Assembly (NCBI GenBank): GCA_948467675.1
Contig: CAOKFI010000003.1
Coordinates: 62,001-126,000 of the forward strand
From: an uncultured Porphyromonadaceae bacterium
GTDB taxonomy: Bacteria; Bacteroidota; Bacteroidia; Bacteroidales; Muribaculaceae
Length of the DNA stretch: 64,000 bases
Direction of reading: 5' to 3'
Shown here: piece by piece, positions 24,488 to 36,999 of the stretch
Layout: each line of letters begins with the position of its first letter
How positions within the stretch are numbered: position 1 is the stretch's first letter
Made by a program: the position numbers and the translations under genes
The notes under the pieces: model-generated
The model's database searches: none
What the model saw: the letters and a program-made list of their open reading frames with translations, nothing else
Told to the model about the DNA's origin: nothing

Positions 24488-26134
24488 ATGATCCGATACG
24501 CCTGTTGTCTAATATCCGTGATATGCCTCTCGCTGGCGTTTACCGTCAATGCCGATGAGGCCTCATCGGTTGATTCATTGATGAATCAACTCGATAAAGT
24601 CATATCGGAAAGAGCAGTCTATCTCCAGAAACGCCAGGAACGCATAACCGGTCTCAAGGCAGCCCTGCGTCAGACCGAAGAAGATACCGCACGATTCGTC
24701 CTTCTCGGAGAGTTGATCGACGAGTACACCCCTATCAATACCGACTCGGCTTTCGCGGCAAGCATGATGCGCGAATCGGTTGCCCGGCGCATAGGCGATC
24801 CCATATTCATAGCCAATGCGCGCATGAACCGCGCAAACACGCTGTGCAACACAGGCATGTACATGGAGGCTCTCAACCTGATGGACTCCATTCCGCTGAA
24901 CACTCTGCCGGAATACCTCCATCCGTATTATTTCCATATCAAACGGACTGTCTACGGACTTTTGGCCGACTACTCGGCATTCGAGCCGGAGCGCAACCGG
25001 TACAACACGCTCACCGACATGTACCGCGATTCACTGCTCGCCGTCAACGATCCCGGCTCACTGGCCTACGTCATAACCAGAGCCGACCAGCTCAATTCAA
25101 GAGGCAGACCTCAGGAGGCCATAAATACAATCGAAGAGTTCAAAGCCAACAACACCCTGTCGGAACATGATAAAGCCATCTGCGCCTGGAGCCTGTCGGA
25201 ATCGTATGCAGGCCTCGGCGATTCCGCCAACCAGAAGAAGCAACTGATCATATCGGCCATTTCCGACATAAGATCCGCCATCCGGGAATATGTGTCGCTC
25301 CGCCAGCTCGCTCTGCTCCTGTACCAGGAAGGAGATCTCGACAGGGCATACCGGTTCATGACCATATCGGTCGACGATGCCGCCAAATGCAATGCCCGAC
25401 AGCGAATCATAGAACTCAACGCACACTACCCGATGATCAACGGCATATATGTGGACACCATCAGATCGCAGCAGGACACGCTGATACGGTCGCTGATTGT
25501 CATCACGGTATTGTCGCTGTTTCTGCTCGCCGCCCTGCTGTATATGCGCAAGCAGATGAAACGCATAGCATCGGCCCGCAAGGCTATAGAAGATGCCAAC
25601 GCCCGTCTACGGCAGTCGAACGAGGAACTCTGCATAGCCAATCAGGCAATTGCTGAAAACTCACAGCTGAAGGAGTTCTATATCGGACGCTACATGGATC
25701 AGTGTCTGGCATATATAGAAAAACTCGACACCTATCGCAAACAGCTCGGCAAACTCGTCTTGGCAGGCAAGACCGACGATATAAAAAAGGCGCTTAAATC
25801 GACCGATATTGTCGATGACGAGCTGAAATCGTTCTACGATAATTTCGACAGGACATTTCTCAGCCTGTTTCCTACCTTCGTCGACGACTTCAACAGCCTG
25901 CTGGCCGATGGCGAAGCGATACACCCCAAGCGTGAAGGCTCGCTGACCACCGAACTGCGAATTTTCGCACTGATACGCCTTGGCATATCGGACAGCGACA
26001 AGATAGCCAAGTTTCTACACTACTCGCTCACGACCATCTACAACTACCGCACCAAAGTACGCAACAAAGCGTCAGGCGACCGTAACGAACTTGAAGCGAA
26101 AGTGCTCAAAATAGGCCGCACGAACATCGACTGA
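24488..26134 (+). CDS. DUF6377-type TPR transmembrane regulator of the PUL
   Basis: 548 residues from ATG 24488 (an in-frame TTG lies at 24482). A signal sequence (MIRYACCLISVICLSLAF) precedes a periplasmic TPR-like helical region (about 60-325), one transmembrane helix (about 333-352, LIVITVLSLFLLAALLYM), a coiled coil (RKAIEDANARLRQSNEELC) and a cytoplasmic DUF6377 region with LTTELRIFALIRLGISDSDK and a helix-turn-helix-like HYSLTTIYNYRTKVRNKA. Proteins of this design sit beside SusCD loci in Bacteroidetes and are thought to regulate them. It precedes susC by about 185 bases, with no clear -7 box seen there. Confidence 0.85.
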   Translation: MIRYACCLISVICLSLAFTVNADEASSVDSLMNQLDKVISERAVYLQKRQERITGLKAALRQTEEDTARFVLLGELIDEYTPINTDSAFAASMMRESVARRIGDPIFIANARMNRANTLCNTGMYMEALNLMDSIPLNTLPEYLHPYYFHIKRTVYGLLADYSAFEPERNRYNTLTDMYRDSLLAVNDPGSLAYVITRADQLNSRGRPQEAINTIEEFKANNTLSEHDKAICAWSLSESYAGLGDSANQKKQLIISAISDIRSAIREYVSLRQLALLLYQEGDLDRAYRFMTISVDDAAKCNARQRIIELNAHYPMINGIYVDTIRSQQDTLIRSLIVITVLSLFLLAALLYMRKQMKRIASARKAIEDANARLRQSNEELCIANQAIAENSQLKEFYIGRYMDQCLAYIEKLDTYRKQLGKLVLAGKTDDIKKALKSTDIVDDELKSFYDNFDRTFLSLFPTFVDDFNSLLADGEAIHPKREGSLTTELRIFALIRLGISDSDKIAKFLHYSLTTIYNYRTKVRNKASGDRNELEAKVLKIGRTNID

Positions 26135-26319
26135 CGGCCTCCGCAGGGCTGGATCGCCACTACTTAAACAGCCCTACTCCCTCAATGCAATAAACTGATA
26201 CACAGAGATATATCATTTCAAAACAGCTACTTTTTAAATACCAGGCATTGGATAGCCGTAATCCAATGTATAATTTTACGCTGCAACTAAACCAAAAACT
26301 TAATACCATTTTATCCGAA

Positions 26320-29307
26320 ATGAAAAAGTGCAGACATTATGTCCGACCCCTGCTCATATTGCTATTTATGGTGGCCGGCATACAATTTGTATCGGCTCAG
26401 CAGATGAGCATAGCCGGATCGGTGACCGATCCGGAAGGAGAACCGATAATCGGAGCAAGCGTAGTGGTGAAAGGTGCCCAGTCTGGCACTGCCACCGATA
26501 TAGACGGACTCTTCAGGCTTCAGGCCGACGCCAAGAGCACATTACGCATATCATTCATAGGATACGAGACTATTGAGATGCCGGTCAACGGCCACAGCGA
26601 AATCAATGTGGTGATGAAAGAAAACACCGCAGTGCTCGACGAGGTCGTGGTGATCGGCTACGGCACCATGGACAAGAAAGAGCTCACATCGGCTGTATCG
26701 CACGTGAGCGAAAAAGACTTCCTGTCGGTAAGCTCTCTCGATCCTTCGATGATGATCCAGGGCAAGGTGCCGGGTGTATCGATCACCAACACGGGTGCCG
26801 GCGACCCCAACAATCAGGCGAGCATCCAGATCCGCGGCGTATCGTCGCGCTCAGCCGGCCTCGGCCCGCTGATCGTCATAGACGGTGTGCCGGGCGGCAA
26901 CCTGACCAATATCAATCCCAACGACATCGCGTCGTTCGATATCCTCAAAGACGGTGCCGCATCGGCCATATACGGCACACGAGGCTCCAACGGTGTGATT
27001 CTGGTCACGACCAAAAAGGGGAGCAAAGACGGACAGACCCACACCACTTACTCCGGCACATTCGCCTGGGACGTGGCGAAAAAAGAACTTGACATGATGA
27101 GCGCCCAGGACTATCGCGAAGTACGTCTTGGCTGGGGCGACCGCGGTGTGGATCTCCAGGGCAACGATGACTGGCTCGATGCCGTGACCCGCACAGGCTT
27201 CACCATGCAGCACACACTTACCATCAGCGGCGGCAACGAAAAGAGCAACTACCGCGTGAGCGCCGACTACCGCGATGCCAACGGCATAGACCTGCGCTCG
27301 GACCGCGAGGAGTACGGTGCCCGCGCATCGGTCACGCACACGACCAAAGGCGGCCTGTTCACTGTATCCATGAACGTAGCGCCGCGAATCATCTACCGCA
27401 ACAATTCCGACTGGAGTGTGTTCCGCAACGCGCTCGAAGCCAATCCCACCACCCCGATCATGGATCCGGAGAATCCTACGCGCTACTATAATTTCCAGGG
27501 ACAGGTGGTAGGCAGCAATCCTGTGGAGCTGATGAAACTCGAAAAGAACCAGGCCGATACTAAACTCCTTGACTGGGACGGCACACTCAGACTGAATCTG
27601 CTCCCGCTTCTGGCCAGGGACGGACAGAGCATACACCATCTGACAACCCAGATCATGTTTGCCGACCATCAGTACAGCAACAACGACTCATGGTTCCGCC
27701 CTTCGACAAGCACACTGGCTATCAACAGCGGCTATGACGGCGAGGCAAAACGGGCCTACTCCAAAGAGCGCCAGTATGTGATGGAATGGCTTACCAACTA
27801 CAATGCGAGTTTCGGTCTGCACAACCTAAAGGCAATGACCGGATACTCTTACCAGTACTCGCAGTATTCAGGATTCAGCGCCGAAAACAAGGATTTCCCC
27901 AACGATGGCCTCGGCTCCGACAATCTGGGCTCAGGCGAACTCGCCAAGGAGGAGGGCGAAGTACTGATGAGCAGCTACCGGAACGACTCGAAACTCATAT
28001 CGTTTTTCGGTCGCGTAAGCTATGACTTCGACGGCAAATACATGCTCACCGCATCATGGCGCCACGAAGGTTCATCCAAGTTCGGCCAGAACCACAAATG
28101 GGGCGACTTCCCTGCCGTATCGGCCGGATGGCGCATATCGCAGGAAAGTTTCATGCGCGACATACACTGGATCAACGACCTGAAGATCCGCGCCGACTAC
28201 GGTGTGACAGGAAACCAGGATTTCGACAGCTACATATCGCTCAACACCATGAGCGGATTCGGCTATTACTTCTACAACGGCAAATATTTCCAGGTATGGG
28301 GTCCGTCCAAAAACGTGAATCCCGACCTGAAATGGGAGAAAGGCAAGAACTGGAACATAGGCCTCGACTTCTCACTGTTCGGCAACAGGATATACGGTTC
28401 GCTCAACTACTTCAACCGACGCCAGCAGGATCTGCTCGGCAACTACAAGGTATCGGTGCCGCCATATCTTTTCGACGAGACATTCGTCAATGTAGGCACC
28501 ATGCGCAATGCCGGCTTCGAGTTCGACCTCAGCTTCAACGTTGTGGAAACACGCGATTTCTCCTACAGTTTCAACGTGGTAGGCACCACCATGAGCAATA
28601 AATTCGTGGATTTCAGCAACTCTGAATATGTAGGCCAGGACTTCTACAACATGTGCGGAACAGAAGATCCATATCCGTTCTATGACCTGCAGCGGATCGA
28701 GAAAGGCAAATCCCTCGGCAACTTCTATATGTGGAAATATGCAGGCATCACCACCGAAGGCGAATGGCTGGTATATGACCGGGACGGCGACATAATCCGC
28801 GCTTCGCAGGCTACCGACGATGACCGTCAGATAGTAGGCAACGGCATGCCCAAGTTCACTATGTCGACAAGCCATAACTTCCGTTACCGCAACTTCGATC
28901 TGGCGCTGTTTTTCCGCGGAGCTTTCGGCTACGACATATTCAATATCCACGACTTCTACTACGGCACCCGCAATTTCTCCGGCAATACGCTTAAAAAAGC
29001 CTATGGCAAAAACTTCGATATCTCTCCCGACGTGAATCCCGTGGTCAGCGACTACTTCCTGGAACGCGGCGACTATTTCAAACTCGACATGATCACACTG
29101 GGCTACACGTTCAGATTCCCGTCGTGCCGCTTCATAGACAGCCTGCGGCTCTACGGTACAGCCAAGAATGTGTTCACGATAACCAGGTTCAGCGGTGTCG
29201 ACCCCTCGACCTATCAGGTCAACGGCCTCACTCCGGGCGCACAGGGATCACGCACCTACTATCCGTCGACACGCCAGTTCATACTCGGTCTTCAACTGGA
29301 TTTCTAA
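26320..29307 (+). CDS. SusC/RagA-family TonB-dependent outer membrane transporter
   Basis: About 995 residues from ATG 26320, chosen because it gives a proper signal peptide (MKKCRHYVRPLLILLF...FVSAQ); an upstream in-frame ATG at 26248 would add 24 non-signal residues. A CarboxypepD_reg-like domain follows (SVTDPEGEPIIGASVVVKG), then a TonB-box-like DEVVVIGYGTMDKKELT, the plug (GVSITNTGAGDPNNQASIQIRG...FDILKDGAASAIYGTRGSNGV) and a 22-strand barrel ending LGLQLDF. It imports oligosaccharides with the SusD lid. It heads the operon that continues with susD, susE-like, GH27, GH97 and a second susE-like gene. Confidence 0.96.
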   Translation: MKKCRHYVRPLLILLFMVAGIQFVSAQQMSIAGSVTDPEGEPIIGASVVVKGAQSGTATDIDGLFRLQADAKSTLRISFIGYETIEMPVNGHSEINVVMKENTAVLDEVVVIGYGTMDKKELTSAVSHVSEKDFLSVSSLDPSMMIQGKVPGVSITNTGAGDPNNQASIQIRGVSSRSAGLGPLIVIDGVPGGNLTNINPNDIASFDILKDGAASAIYGTRGSNGVILVTTKKGSKDGQTHTTYSGTFAWDVAKKELDMMSAQDYREVRLGWGDRGVDLQGNDDWLDAVTRTGFTMQHTLTISGGNEKSNYRVSADYRDANGIDLRSDREEYGARASVTHTTKGGLFTVSMNVAPRIIYRNNSDWSVFRNALEANPTTPIMDPENPTRYYNFQGQVVGSNPVELMKLEKNQADTKLLDWDGTLRLNLLPLLARDGQSIHHLTTQIMFADHQYSNNDSWFRPSTSTLAINSGYDGEAKRAYSKERQYVMEWLTNYNASFGLHNLKAMTGYSYQYSQYSGFSAENKDFPNDGLGSDNLGSGELAKEEGEVLMSSYRNDSKLISFFGRVSYDFDGKYMLTASWRHEGSSKFGQNHKWGDFPAVSAGWRISQESFMRDIHWINDLKIRADYGVTGNQDFDSYISLNTMSGFGYYFYNGKYFQVWGPSKNVNPDLKWEKGKNWNIGLDFSLFGNRIYGSLNYFNRRQQDLLGNYKVSVPPYLFDETFVNVGTMRNAGFEFDLSFNVVETRDFSYSFNVVGTTMSNKFVDFSNSEYVGQDFYNMCGTEDPYPFYDLQRIEKGKSLGNFYMWKYAGITTEGEWLVYDRDGDIIRASQATDDDRQIVGNGMPKFTMSTSHNFRYRNFDLALFFRGAFGYDIFNIHDFYYGTRNFSGNTLKKAYGKNFDISPDVNPVVSDYFLERGDYFKLDMITLGYTFRFPSCRFIDSLRLYGTAKNVFTITRFSGVDPSTYQVNGLTPGAQGSRTYYPSTRQFILGLQLDF

Positions 29308-29331
29308 CCTAACCATTAAAAACTCAGGACA

Positions 29332-31068
29332 ATGAAATTTCTGCAATATATAGCGGGAGCCGCAATCTGCATATCCGCACTCGGCAGCTGCACCAACCTC
29401 GACGAGACCCTCTACGACCAGGTGGGCACCCAGAACTATTACAATACGAAAAACGATGTGATCCGCGCCACATTCCGCCCGTTCGAACACGCATTCTGGA
29501 GTATCCAGAGCCGCCATGTGCTCAACGAGCTGTCGGCCGACCAGCTCATCACCCCTACCCGCGACGGATGGTGGGACGACGGCGGCAAATGGCGGCGTCT
29601 GCACTACCATCAGTGGAACGTAGAGGACGGCGGCGACGCCCAGACCGAGTGGAACGGCTGTTTCCAGGGAATCATGCAGTGCAACTATGTGATCGAGGAT
29701 CTCGAACAGCTCGAACCGGAACGTTTCGGATTCTCCCAGCCGGAGTTCGACAATCTCAAAGCGCAGTGCCGCGCTCTCCGCGCATGGTTCTACATCCGTC
29801 TGCTCGACGCATTCCGCAACATCCCGCTGGCTGTAAGTTTCAACAACGTATCGCTCAATACAGATACACAGGTGGAGCCGGCAGTGATATTCAACTTCAT
29901 CGAGTCGGAACTCAAGGACTGCATAAATCTTCTGACCAAGAAAGAGGGTCTCGGCACAAACGCCAATATCCAGGGACAATGGACCAAGGCCGGAGCCGCC
30001 TCTCTGCTCGTACGCCTCTATCTCAATGCCAAGGTCTACATAGGTGTGGAGAAATACTCCGAATGCGAGACTGTGGCACAGGACATAATCAACGGAGTAT
30101 ACGGAGACTATGCCGTAGCAGACCGCTGGGACGCTCCTTTCGACTGGGACAATGAGACCTGCGACGAGGTGATATTCGGATTTCCCGGATCGCAGGGCTA
30201 CTCGTTCTGGCACTATCAGGGCGACACCTACTGGTGGACGGTACCCGCACGCGCACGCTACTATTTCGGCGACCACAAGGCCAAAGGCGGCGACCACAAC
30301 ACAAAGTACGCAGCTTCTCCAAGCTATGACCTAAACGGCGAGCTATACACTTACGAACTCGGAATGCCGATACAGAACTTCCGCAAATACCCCGGCGACG
30401 AGCGCATGAAACTCTACCGCAATCTCGGCGACAACAAACGCGAGGGAATGTTCCTATTCGGATATCTGGAATACATCGACGAGGACGGATCCAAAAAGCG
30501 TGTGCGCGCACCGGAACAGCCCTACGACCTGTATATACGCGACGCCGTGGGCAACTTCCAGAGTCTCGATCCCAGCAAATGGCCGAGCAACAAGACCAGC
30601 AACCTGATGAACGGAGACCACAATTCAGGATGGCACTTCGCCAAATATCCGTTCTACAGCGATGACGACGCCCACCAGATGGAAAGCGACTACACCGAGA
30701 TACGTCTGCCCGAGATCATCTACTCGCTGGCCGAATGCAAACTGCGTTCCGGAAAGAAAAGCGATGCCGCCAAACTCCTCAACAGTGTGCGCCGCCGCAA
30801 TTATCCTCAGGCAAACCATGCCGATGTACTATACTCGCCCGAGGGCAAGGCTCAGCTCGACGAAAACGAGATGCTGGCCGAATGGGGACGTGAATTCTTC
30901 GCAGAGAGCCGGCGCCGTATCGATCTGATCCGTTTCGGCAAATTCTCCAGCGGCACATGGTGGGACAAGACTCCTGATGCCTCCCGCAATACAGAGATAT
31001 TCCCGATCATGCGCCCGATTCTCAACGCGAATCCGTCGCTCGTCCAGAATCCGGGATACAGCAACTAA
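29332..31068 (+). CDS. SusD/RagB-family nutrient-binding lipoprotein
   Basis: 578 residues. Lipoprotein signal MKFLQYIAGAAIC...ALGSC. SusD N-terminal TPR scaffold residues are visible (EWNGCFQGIMQCNYVIEDLE, AQCRALRAWFYIRLLDAF) and the C-terminal RagB part has MLAEWGREFFAESRRRIDLIRFG. SusD proteins sit on the cell surface as a hinged lid over SusC and bind the glycan. Its stretch of aromatic residues (GWWDDGGKWRRLHYHQWN) could line the binding face. It starts 24 bases after susC and 31 bases before the SusE-like gene. Confidence 0.95.
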   Translation: MKFLQYIAGAAICISALGSCTNLDETLYDQVGTQNYYNTKNDVIRATFRPFEHAFWSIQSRHVLNELSADQLITPTRDGWWDDGGKWRRLHYHQWNVEDGGDAQTEWNGCFQGIMQCNYVIEDLEQLEPERFGFSQPEFDNLKAQCRALRAWFYIRLLDAFRNIPLAVSFNNVSLNTDTQVEPAVIFNFIESELKDCINLLTKKEGLGTNANIQGQWTKAGAASLLVRLYLNAKVYIGVEKYSECETVAQDIINGVYGDYAVADRWDAPFDWDNETCDEVIFGFPGSQGYSFWHYQGDTYWWTVPARARYYFGDHKAKGGDHNTKYAASPSYDLNGELYTYELGMPIQNFRKYPGDERMKLYRNLGDNKREGMFLFGYLEYIDEDGSKKRVRAPEQPYDLYIRDAVGNFQSLDPSKWPSNKTSNLMNGDHNSGWHFAKYPFYSDDDAHQMESDYTEIRLPEIIYSLAECKLRSGKKSDAAKLLNSVRRRNYPQANHADVLYSPEGKAQLDENEMLAEWGREFFAESRRRIDLIRFGKFSSGTWWDKTPDASRNTEIFPIMRPILNANPSLVQNPGYSN

Positions 31069-31099
31069 CCAGTAAAACACAGATTATTAAACCACAGAC

Positions 31100-32281
31100 A
31101 TGAAACTCAACAACATATTTTCAGTTGCAGTCGGGCTCGGGCTCGCCTTGGGCTTGAGCGGATGCGAAGGTGAAAAAGACCTGATAATCATAGAAGGCAA
31201 CCTGCCTATAAAGACATCGGCGCTCTACATGGTCGGCGATGCCACCCCCAACGGGTGGAGTATAGACAACCCCACTCCGCTGACCGCTGAAGGCGAGGAT
31301 CCACTGATATTCTCCTGGGAAGGCGAGCTCAACACAGGCGAGCTCAAACTATGCCTCACCACCGGCAGCTGGGACGCGCCGTTTATCCGCCCGAAGGAAA
31401 ACGGCAGGGAAATAGGGCGAACCGCCATCACCGGCGAAACATTCCAGATGCACGCCGGCGATCCTGACGAGAAGTGGAAAGTGTCAGAGGCCGGTATATA
31501 CGCCCTTACATTCGACCTTCGCAACTGGACTGTCAGCACCGTATATCTGAAAGAAGCGGACGCTCCGGTAATAGAACCGATCGTAACCGATGCCCTCTAT
31601 ATAGTAGGCGACGCCACCCCCAACGGATGGATCATAGATTCGCCGACCGCTCTTGAAAAGAAATCGGACTACGTGTTCACTTACGAAGGCCCCCTGACGG
31701 CCGGCGAACTCAAGGCATGTACATCGATAGGAAGCTGGGATGTACCTTTCGTGCGTCCGCTTTCCGACGGCAGCAAAATCAGCCGTAACGGCGCCGAGGC
31801 TCCCGACTTCGTATATACTACAGGCCCCGATAACAAATGGAGAGTGGAAGATGACGGCATATACCGTCTGACATTCGATCTCCAGAACTGGACTATCGCC
31901 GCAGAGTTTATGGGCGAGACCGTCATCGAGAAGAACCCGATCGAGACCAACGCGCTCTATATGATTGGCGATGCCACTCCCGGCGGATGGTCGCTGGACG
32001 ACGCTCAGGTGTTTACCGCAGATCCTGCTAACAGGTATATATTCTCTTGGGAAGGGACGCTGGTGGAAGGCACACTGAAAGCCTGTATCGAGAAGGACTT
32101 CGGCGCTCCGTTCATCAGACCGTCGGCTGCCGACTGCGAGATATCGGCCAACGGCGCGGCGGCCCCGGATTTCGTATTCACAAAGAGTCCCGACGACCAG
32201 TGGCGTGTGACCAAGGCAGGCCGCTACCGTCTGACATTCGATCTACAGAACTGGACTATCGACGCTAAATATCTGGATTGA
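31100..32281 (+). CDS. SusE/SusF-like surface glycan-binding lipoprotein with three tandem modules
   Basis: 393 residues with a lipoprotein signal (Cys22 in LGLSGC). Three tandem modules of about 120 residues start at 41, 165 and 285, each opening ALYxxGDATPxGW and ending in a TFDLxNWT strand; the first and second also share GSWDxPFxRP, and the third has DFGAPFIRP. This is the SusF/SusE outer-membrane starch-binding-type architecture, in which each module binds carbohydrate through aromatic residues. The modules are similar at the DNA level, pointing to internal duplication. It is the third structural gene of the PUL, 26 bases before the GH27 gene. Confidence 0.88.
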   Translation: MKLNNIFSVAVGLGLALGLSGCEGEKDLIIIEGNLPIKTSALYMVGDATPNGWSIDNPTPLTAEGEDPLIFSWEGELNTGELKLCLTTGSWDAPFIRPKENGREIGRTAITGETFQMHAGDPDEKWKVSEAGIYALTFDLRNWTVSTVYLKEADAPVIEPIVTDALYIVGDATPNGWIIDSPTALEKKSDYVFTYEGPLTAGELKACTSIGSWDVPFVRPLSDGSKISRNGAEAPDFVYTTGPDNKWRVEDDGIYRLTFDLQNWTIAAEFMGETVIEKNPIETNALYMIGDATPGGWSLDDAQVFTADPANRYIFSWEGTLVEGTLKACIEKDFGAPFIRPSAADCEISANGAAAPDFVFTKSPDDQWRVTKAGRYRLTFDLQNWTIDAKYLD

Positions 32282-32307
32282 CCATCATTTCAAAACCATA
32301 CAATACA

Positions 32308-33726
32308 ATGAACCGAATGACTATAATACCGGCGATACTGGCTACAGCCTCGATACTCGGAGCCTGTTCCAACGACATCGAGATGCGCCGTCCCCCGAAA
32401 TACGAACTGCCAGAACTTCCTGTGATAACCGACATACACTGCTTCAAGGCACCTCTCTACTGGAGTGTGTATGAATACTGTTACGAGCAGGAGCAGCAGG
32501 GAGTATCCAACTCCGATATGGACATCACTCCGGAGGAATGGGACAAGATCATAGACTGGGTGGCCACCGACCTGAAACCATACGGCTACGATATGGTGTG
32601 CACCGACGGATTCATACCTATGCTTGCCAACGACGCCTCCGGCTACATGACCCACTACGGATCCATGCCGCTCAAGGACCTCGTGGCGAAATGCAAGGCC
32701 AAAGGCCTGAAAGTAGGCGTCTACGACAATCCTCTATGGATACACGGCCCCTCCGAGACCAAGGTAGCAGGCACCGACTATACTTTCGGACAGCTCTGTT
32801 ATCAGAACGATATGGATATAATGAATCCGTCGGCGGAGAACATGTGGTTCAACTGGGCTGTAGCCGAGAATCCCGGCACACGCGAATATATCGACGGATT
32901 TTTCAAACACTACGCCGACCTCGGCATAGACTATATCCGTATGGACTTCCTGTCGTGGTACGAGGACGGCAAAGACCGCAACATCGGAGTCGTAGGCCAC
33001 GGCTACGGCCGAGCCTCATACGGTCGCGCCCTCTCCTATATAGCGGAATCGGCCAAGAAATACGGCATCTTCACCTCACTTGTCATGCCTCATCTGTATA
33101 ACGATGCCGAGGTCGAGGCCCGATACGGCAATATGGTGCGTATAGTAGCCGATACCGCCGGCGGCGGATGGTGGCACTGCTCGGCACAGGATCGCGGCAA
33201 GTCGTACGCCAACTGGCCCAACTGCATGAACATGTTCGACGGTTTCGTGTACTGGTCGCACATATCCGGCCGCGACCGTGTGATACTCGACGGCGATTTC
33301 ATACGTCTCAACAAATTCGATACCGATGCCGAACGCGAGACAGTGGTATCGCTTCAGCTCATGGCAGGCGGTCCGGTCACTGTAGCCGACCAGTATCATA
33401 CCATAGGCGCCAACACCAGATTCTATACCAATACCGAACTCCTCGAGCTTAACGCTGACCGTTTCGTAGGCAAACCGGTGACAGATCAGCTCGGCAATGC
33501 CGACAACCAGATATGGTACGGCCAGATGAGCAATGGCGACTATGTAATCGGGTTGTTCAACCGCGATGACAACAGCCGCGCGTTTTCGGTTAATCTCGCC
33601 AGTCTCGGCATAGAGGGAGAGTGGAAAGTACGCGACCTGTGGAAACATGCCGACGAAGGAACGGCCACAGCCATATCGGCCACAATACCTCCCCACGGAT
33701 GCAAAATAGTAAGACTTTCTAAATAA
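32308..33726 (+). CDS. GH27-type glycoside hydrolase, lipoprotein
   Basis: 472 residues from ATG 32308 (alternatives 32278 and 32317). Lipoprotein signal with Cys20 (ILGACSN). A TIM barrel of GH27/GH36-like type follows: DLKPYGYDMVCTDGF, KAKGLKVGVYDNP, then DYIRMDFL with D213 as probable nucleophile and VRIVADTAGGG with D282 as probable acid/base, followed by LMAGGPVTVADQ and a C-terminal beta domain (GLFNRDDNSRAFSVNL). GH27 includes alpha-galactosidases, beta-L-arabinopyranosidases and isomaltodextranase. In this context, next to GH97 and SusE-like genes, an alpha-glucan-directed (isomaltodextranase-like) or alpha-galactosidase role is plausible; the sequence alone does not decide. Confidence 0.8.
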   Translation: MNRMTIIPAILATASILGACSNDIEMRRPPKYELPELPVITDIHCFKAPLYWSVYEYCYEQEQQGVSNSDMDITPEEWDKIIDWVATDLKPYGYDMVCTDGFIPMLANDASGYMTHYGSMPLKDLVAKCKAKGLKVGVYDNPLWIHGPSETKVAGTDYTFGQLCYQNDMDIMNPSAENMWFNWAVAENPGTREYIDGFFKHYADLGIDYIRMDFLSWYEDGKDRNIGVVGHGYGRASYGRALSYIAESAKKYGIFTSLVMPHLYNDAEVEARYGNMVRIVADTAGGGWWHCSAQDRGKSYANWPNCMNMFDGFVYWSHISGRDRVILDGDFIRLNKFDTDAERETVVSLQLMAGGPVTVADQYHTIGANTRFYTNTELLELNADRFVGKPVTDQLGNADNQIWYGQMSNGDYVIGLFNRDDNSRAFSVNLASLGIEGEWKVRDLWKHADEGTATAISATIPPHGCKIVRLSK

Positions 33727-33741
33727 CCACCACCCAAGTAG

Positions 33742-35877
<2,136 letters not shown>

Positions 35878-35898
35878 AATCAATCACAATACTACACA

Positions 35899-36792
35899 AT
35901 GATGAAATACTTTGCGAAATTAGCTTCAGTGATAGCTCTGTCAATGAGCGCGCCGGCCCTTGAGGCGGGCAACCTATGGATTATCGGCGACGCAACGCCT
36001 TACGGATGGAGCACAGACGATGCGACAGCGCTGTTGTCGGACACAGATACTCCCGATGTATATACCGGTACGATATATCTCAAAGCCGATGCCAATTTCA
36101 AGTTCATGACCCAGACCGATTTCGGCGGACACGAATACGGCGCATCCCCCGGCTCGTCACTGACAGACGGCACCATCGCCCTGGCAGCAGGATCGTTCGA
36201 CGAGGGATATTCCCAGATACAGGTACCGGAATCGGCCAACTACCGCATAACCGTCAATACCGGCGACATGACAGCCACCATCGTAAAGTCCGACTATCAG
36301 GAATCGGAAATCGGGCTATGCTCGCTCTTTCTTGTCGGCGACCCGATGCCTAACGGATGGAGCGTGGACAATGGCAGCCCTCTCTATCAGGACCAGACGG
36401 CTCCTTACATATTCCGGACCTCAAGACTCGCACTGAAAACAGGTTCATTCAAGATCGCATCAGTGATCAAAGGCGGCGGCACCTGGGATCCGAAATACTG
36501 GTATTTCCGCGATGCGGCCGACAGCAACAAGATCGCATTAAACCAGAGCGGAGACCTGCAGTGGAACATAACCGATGCCGGCGATTACGACATTACAGTC
36601 AATCTGCTCACATCGGCTATTGAAATAGCCGTATCGCAACCCGGCATATCCGGCATATCCGGAACATACACGGACAATACAGACGCTCCGGTATATTACT
36701 ATACGACAACAGGCATACAGGTAACGAATCCTACCCAAGGGATCTACATACGCTGTCAGGGAGACAAAACGACAAAAGTATACCTGAAATAA
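35899..36792 (+). CDS. Second SusE-like secreted protein with two glycan-binding-like modules
   Basis: 297 residues. The signal peptide (MMKYFAKLASVIALSMSAPALEAG) has no lipobox, unlike the other SusE-like protein. Two modules open with LWIIGDATPYGW (about 26) and LFLVGDPMPNGW (about 146), clearly related to the three modules in the 393-residue protein. The second carries aromatic residues (TWDPKYWYFRD) typical of SusE/F sites. The C-terminus (APVYYYTTTGIQVTNPTQGIYIR...KVYLK) looks like a Bacteroidetes sorting tail. Last gene of the PUL, followed by the terminator at 36820-36848. Confidence 0.8.
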   Translation: MMKYFAKLASVIALSMSAPALEAGNLWIIGDATPYGWSTDDATALLSDTDTPDVYTGTIYLKADANFKFMTQTDFGGHEYGASPGSSLTDGTIALAAGSFDEGYSQIQVPESANYRITVNTGDMTATIVKSDYQESEIGLCSLFLVGDPMPNGWSVDNGSPLYQDQTAPYIFRTSRLALKTGSFKIASVIKGGGTWDPKYWYFRDAADSNKIALNQSGDLQWNITDAGDYDITVNLLTSAIEIAVSQPGISGISGTYTDNTDAPVYYYTTTGIQVTNPTQGIYIRCQGDKTTKVYLK

Positions 36793-36819
36793 CTGTCCTG
36801 ACCAGACTCTCATATACCA

Positions 36820-36848
36820 AAGCATCGGATCCGATTCCGGTGCTTTTT
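36820..36848 (+). terminator. Rho-independent terminator of the PUL operon
   Basis: AAGCATCGGA (36820-36829) pairs with TCCGGTGCTT (36836-36845, one G-T pair), followed by a run of T. Confidence 0.85.
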
Positions 36849-36985
36849 TTCATTTATCCACGTTTTCAATGTCCTCACGGTACACATCCGCAAAGATAAC
36901 ATCGCATAATACGCTCAGGACTGCGATTTTTCCGAAACGCAAATGTTAAAATCCATACCGGACTCCACTACCGGATGAAATGTCG

Positions 36986-36993
36986 TATCTTTG
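36986..36993 (+). promoter_or_regulatory. -7 element for dinB; predicted leaderless transcript
   Basis: TATCTTTG matches TAnnTTTG and ends only 6 bases before the ATG at 37000, so transcription would start at or next to the start codon. Confidence 0.55.
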
Positions 36994-36999
36994 TATAAA

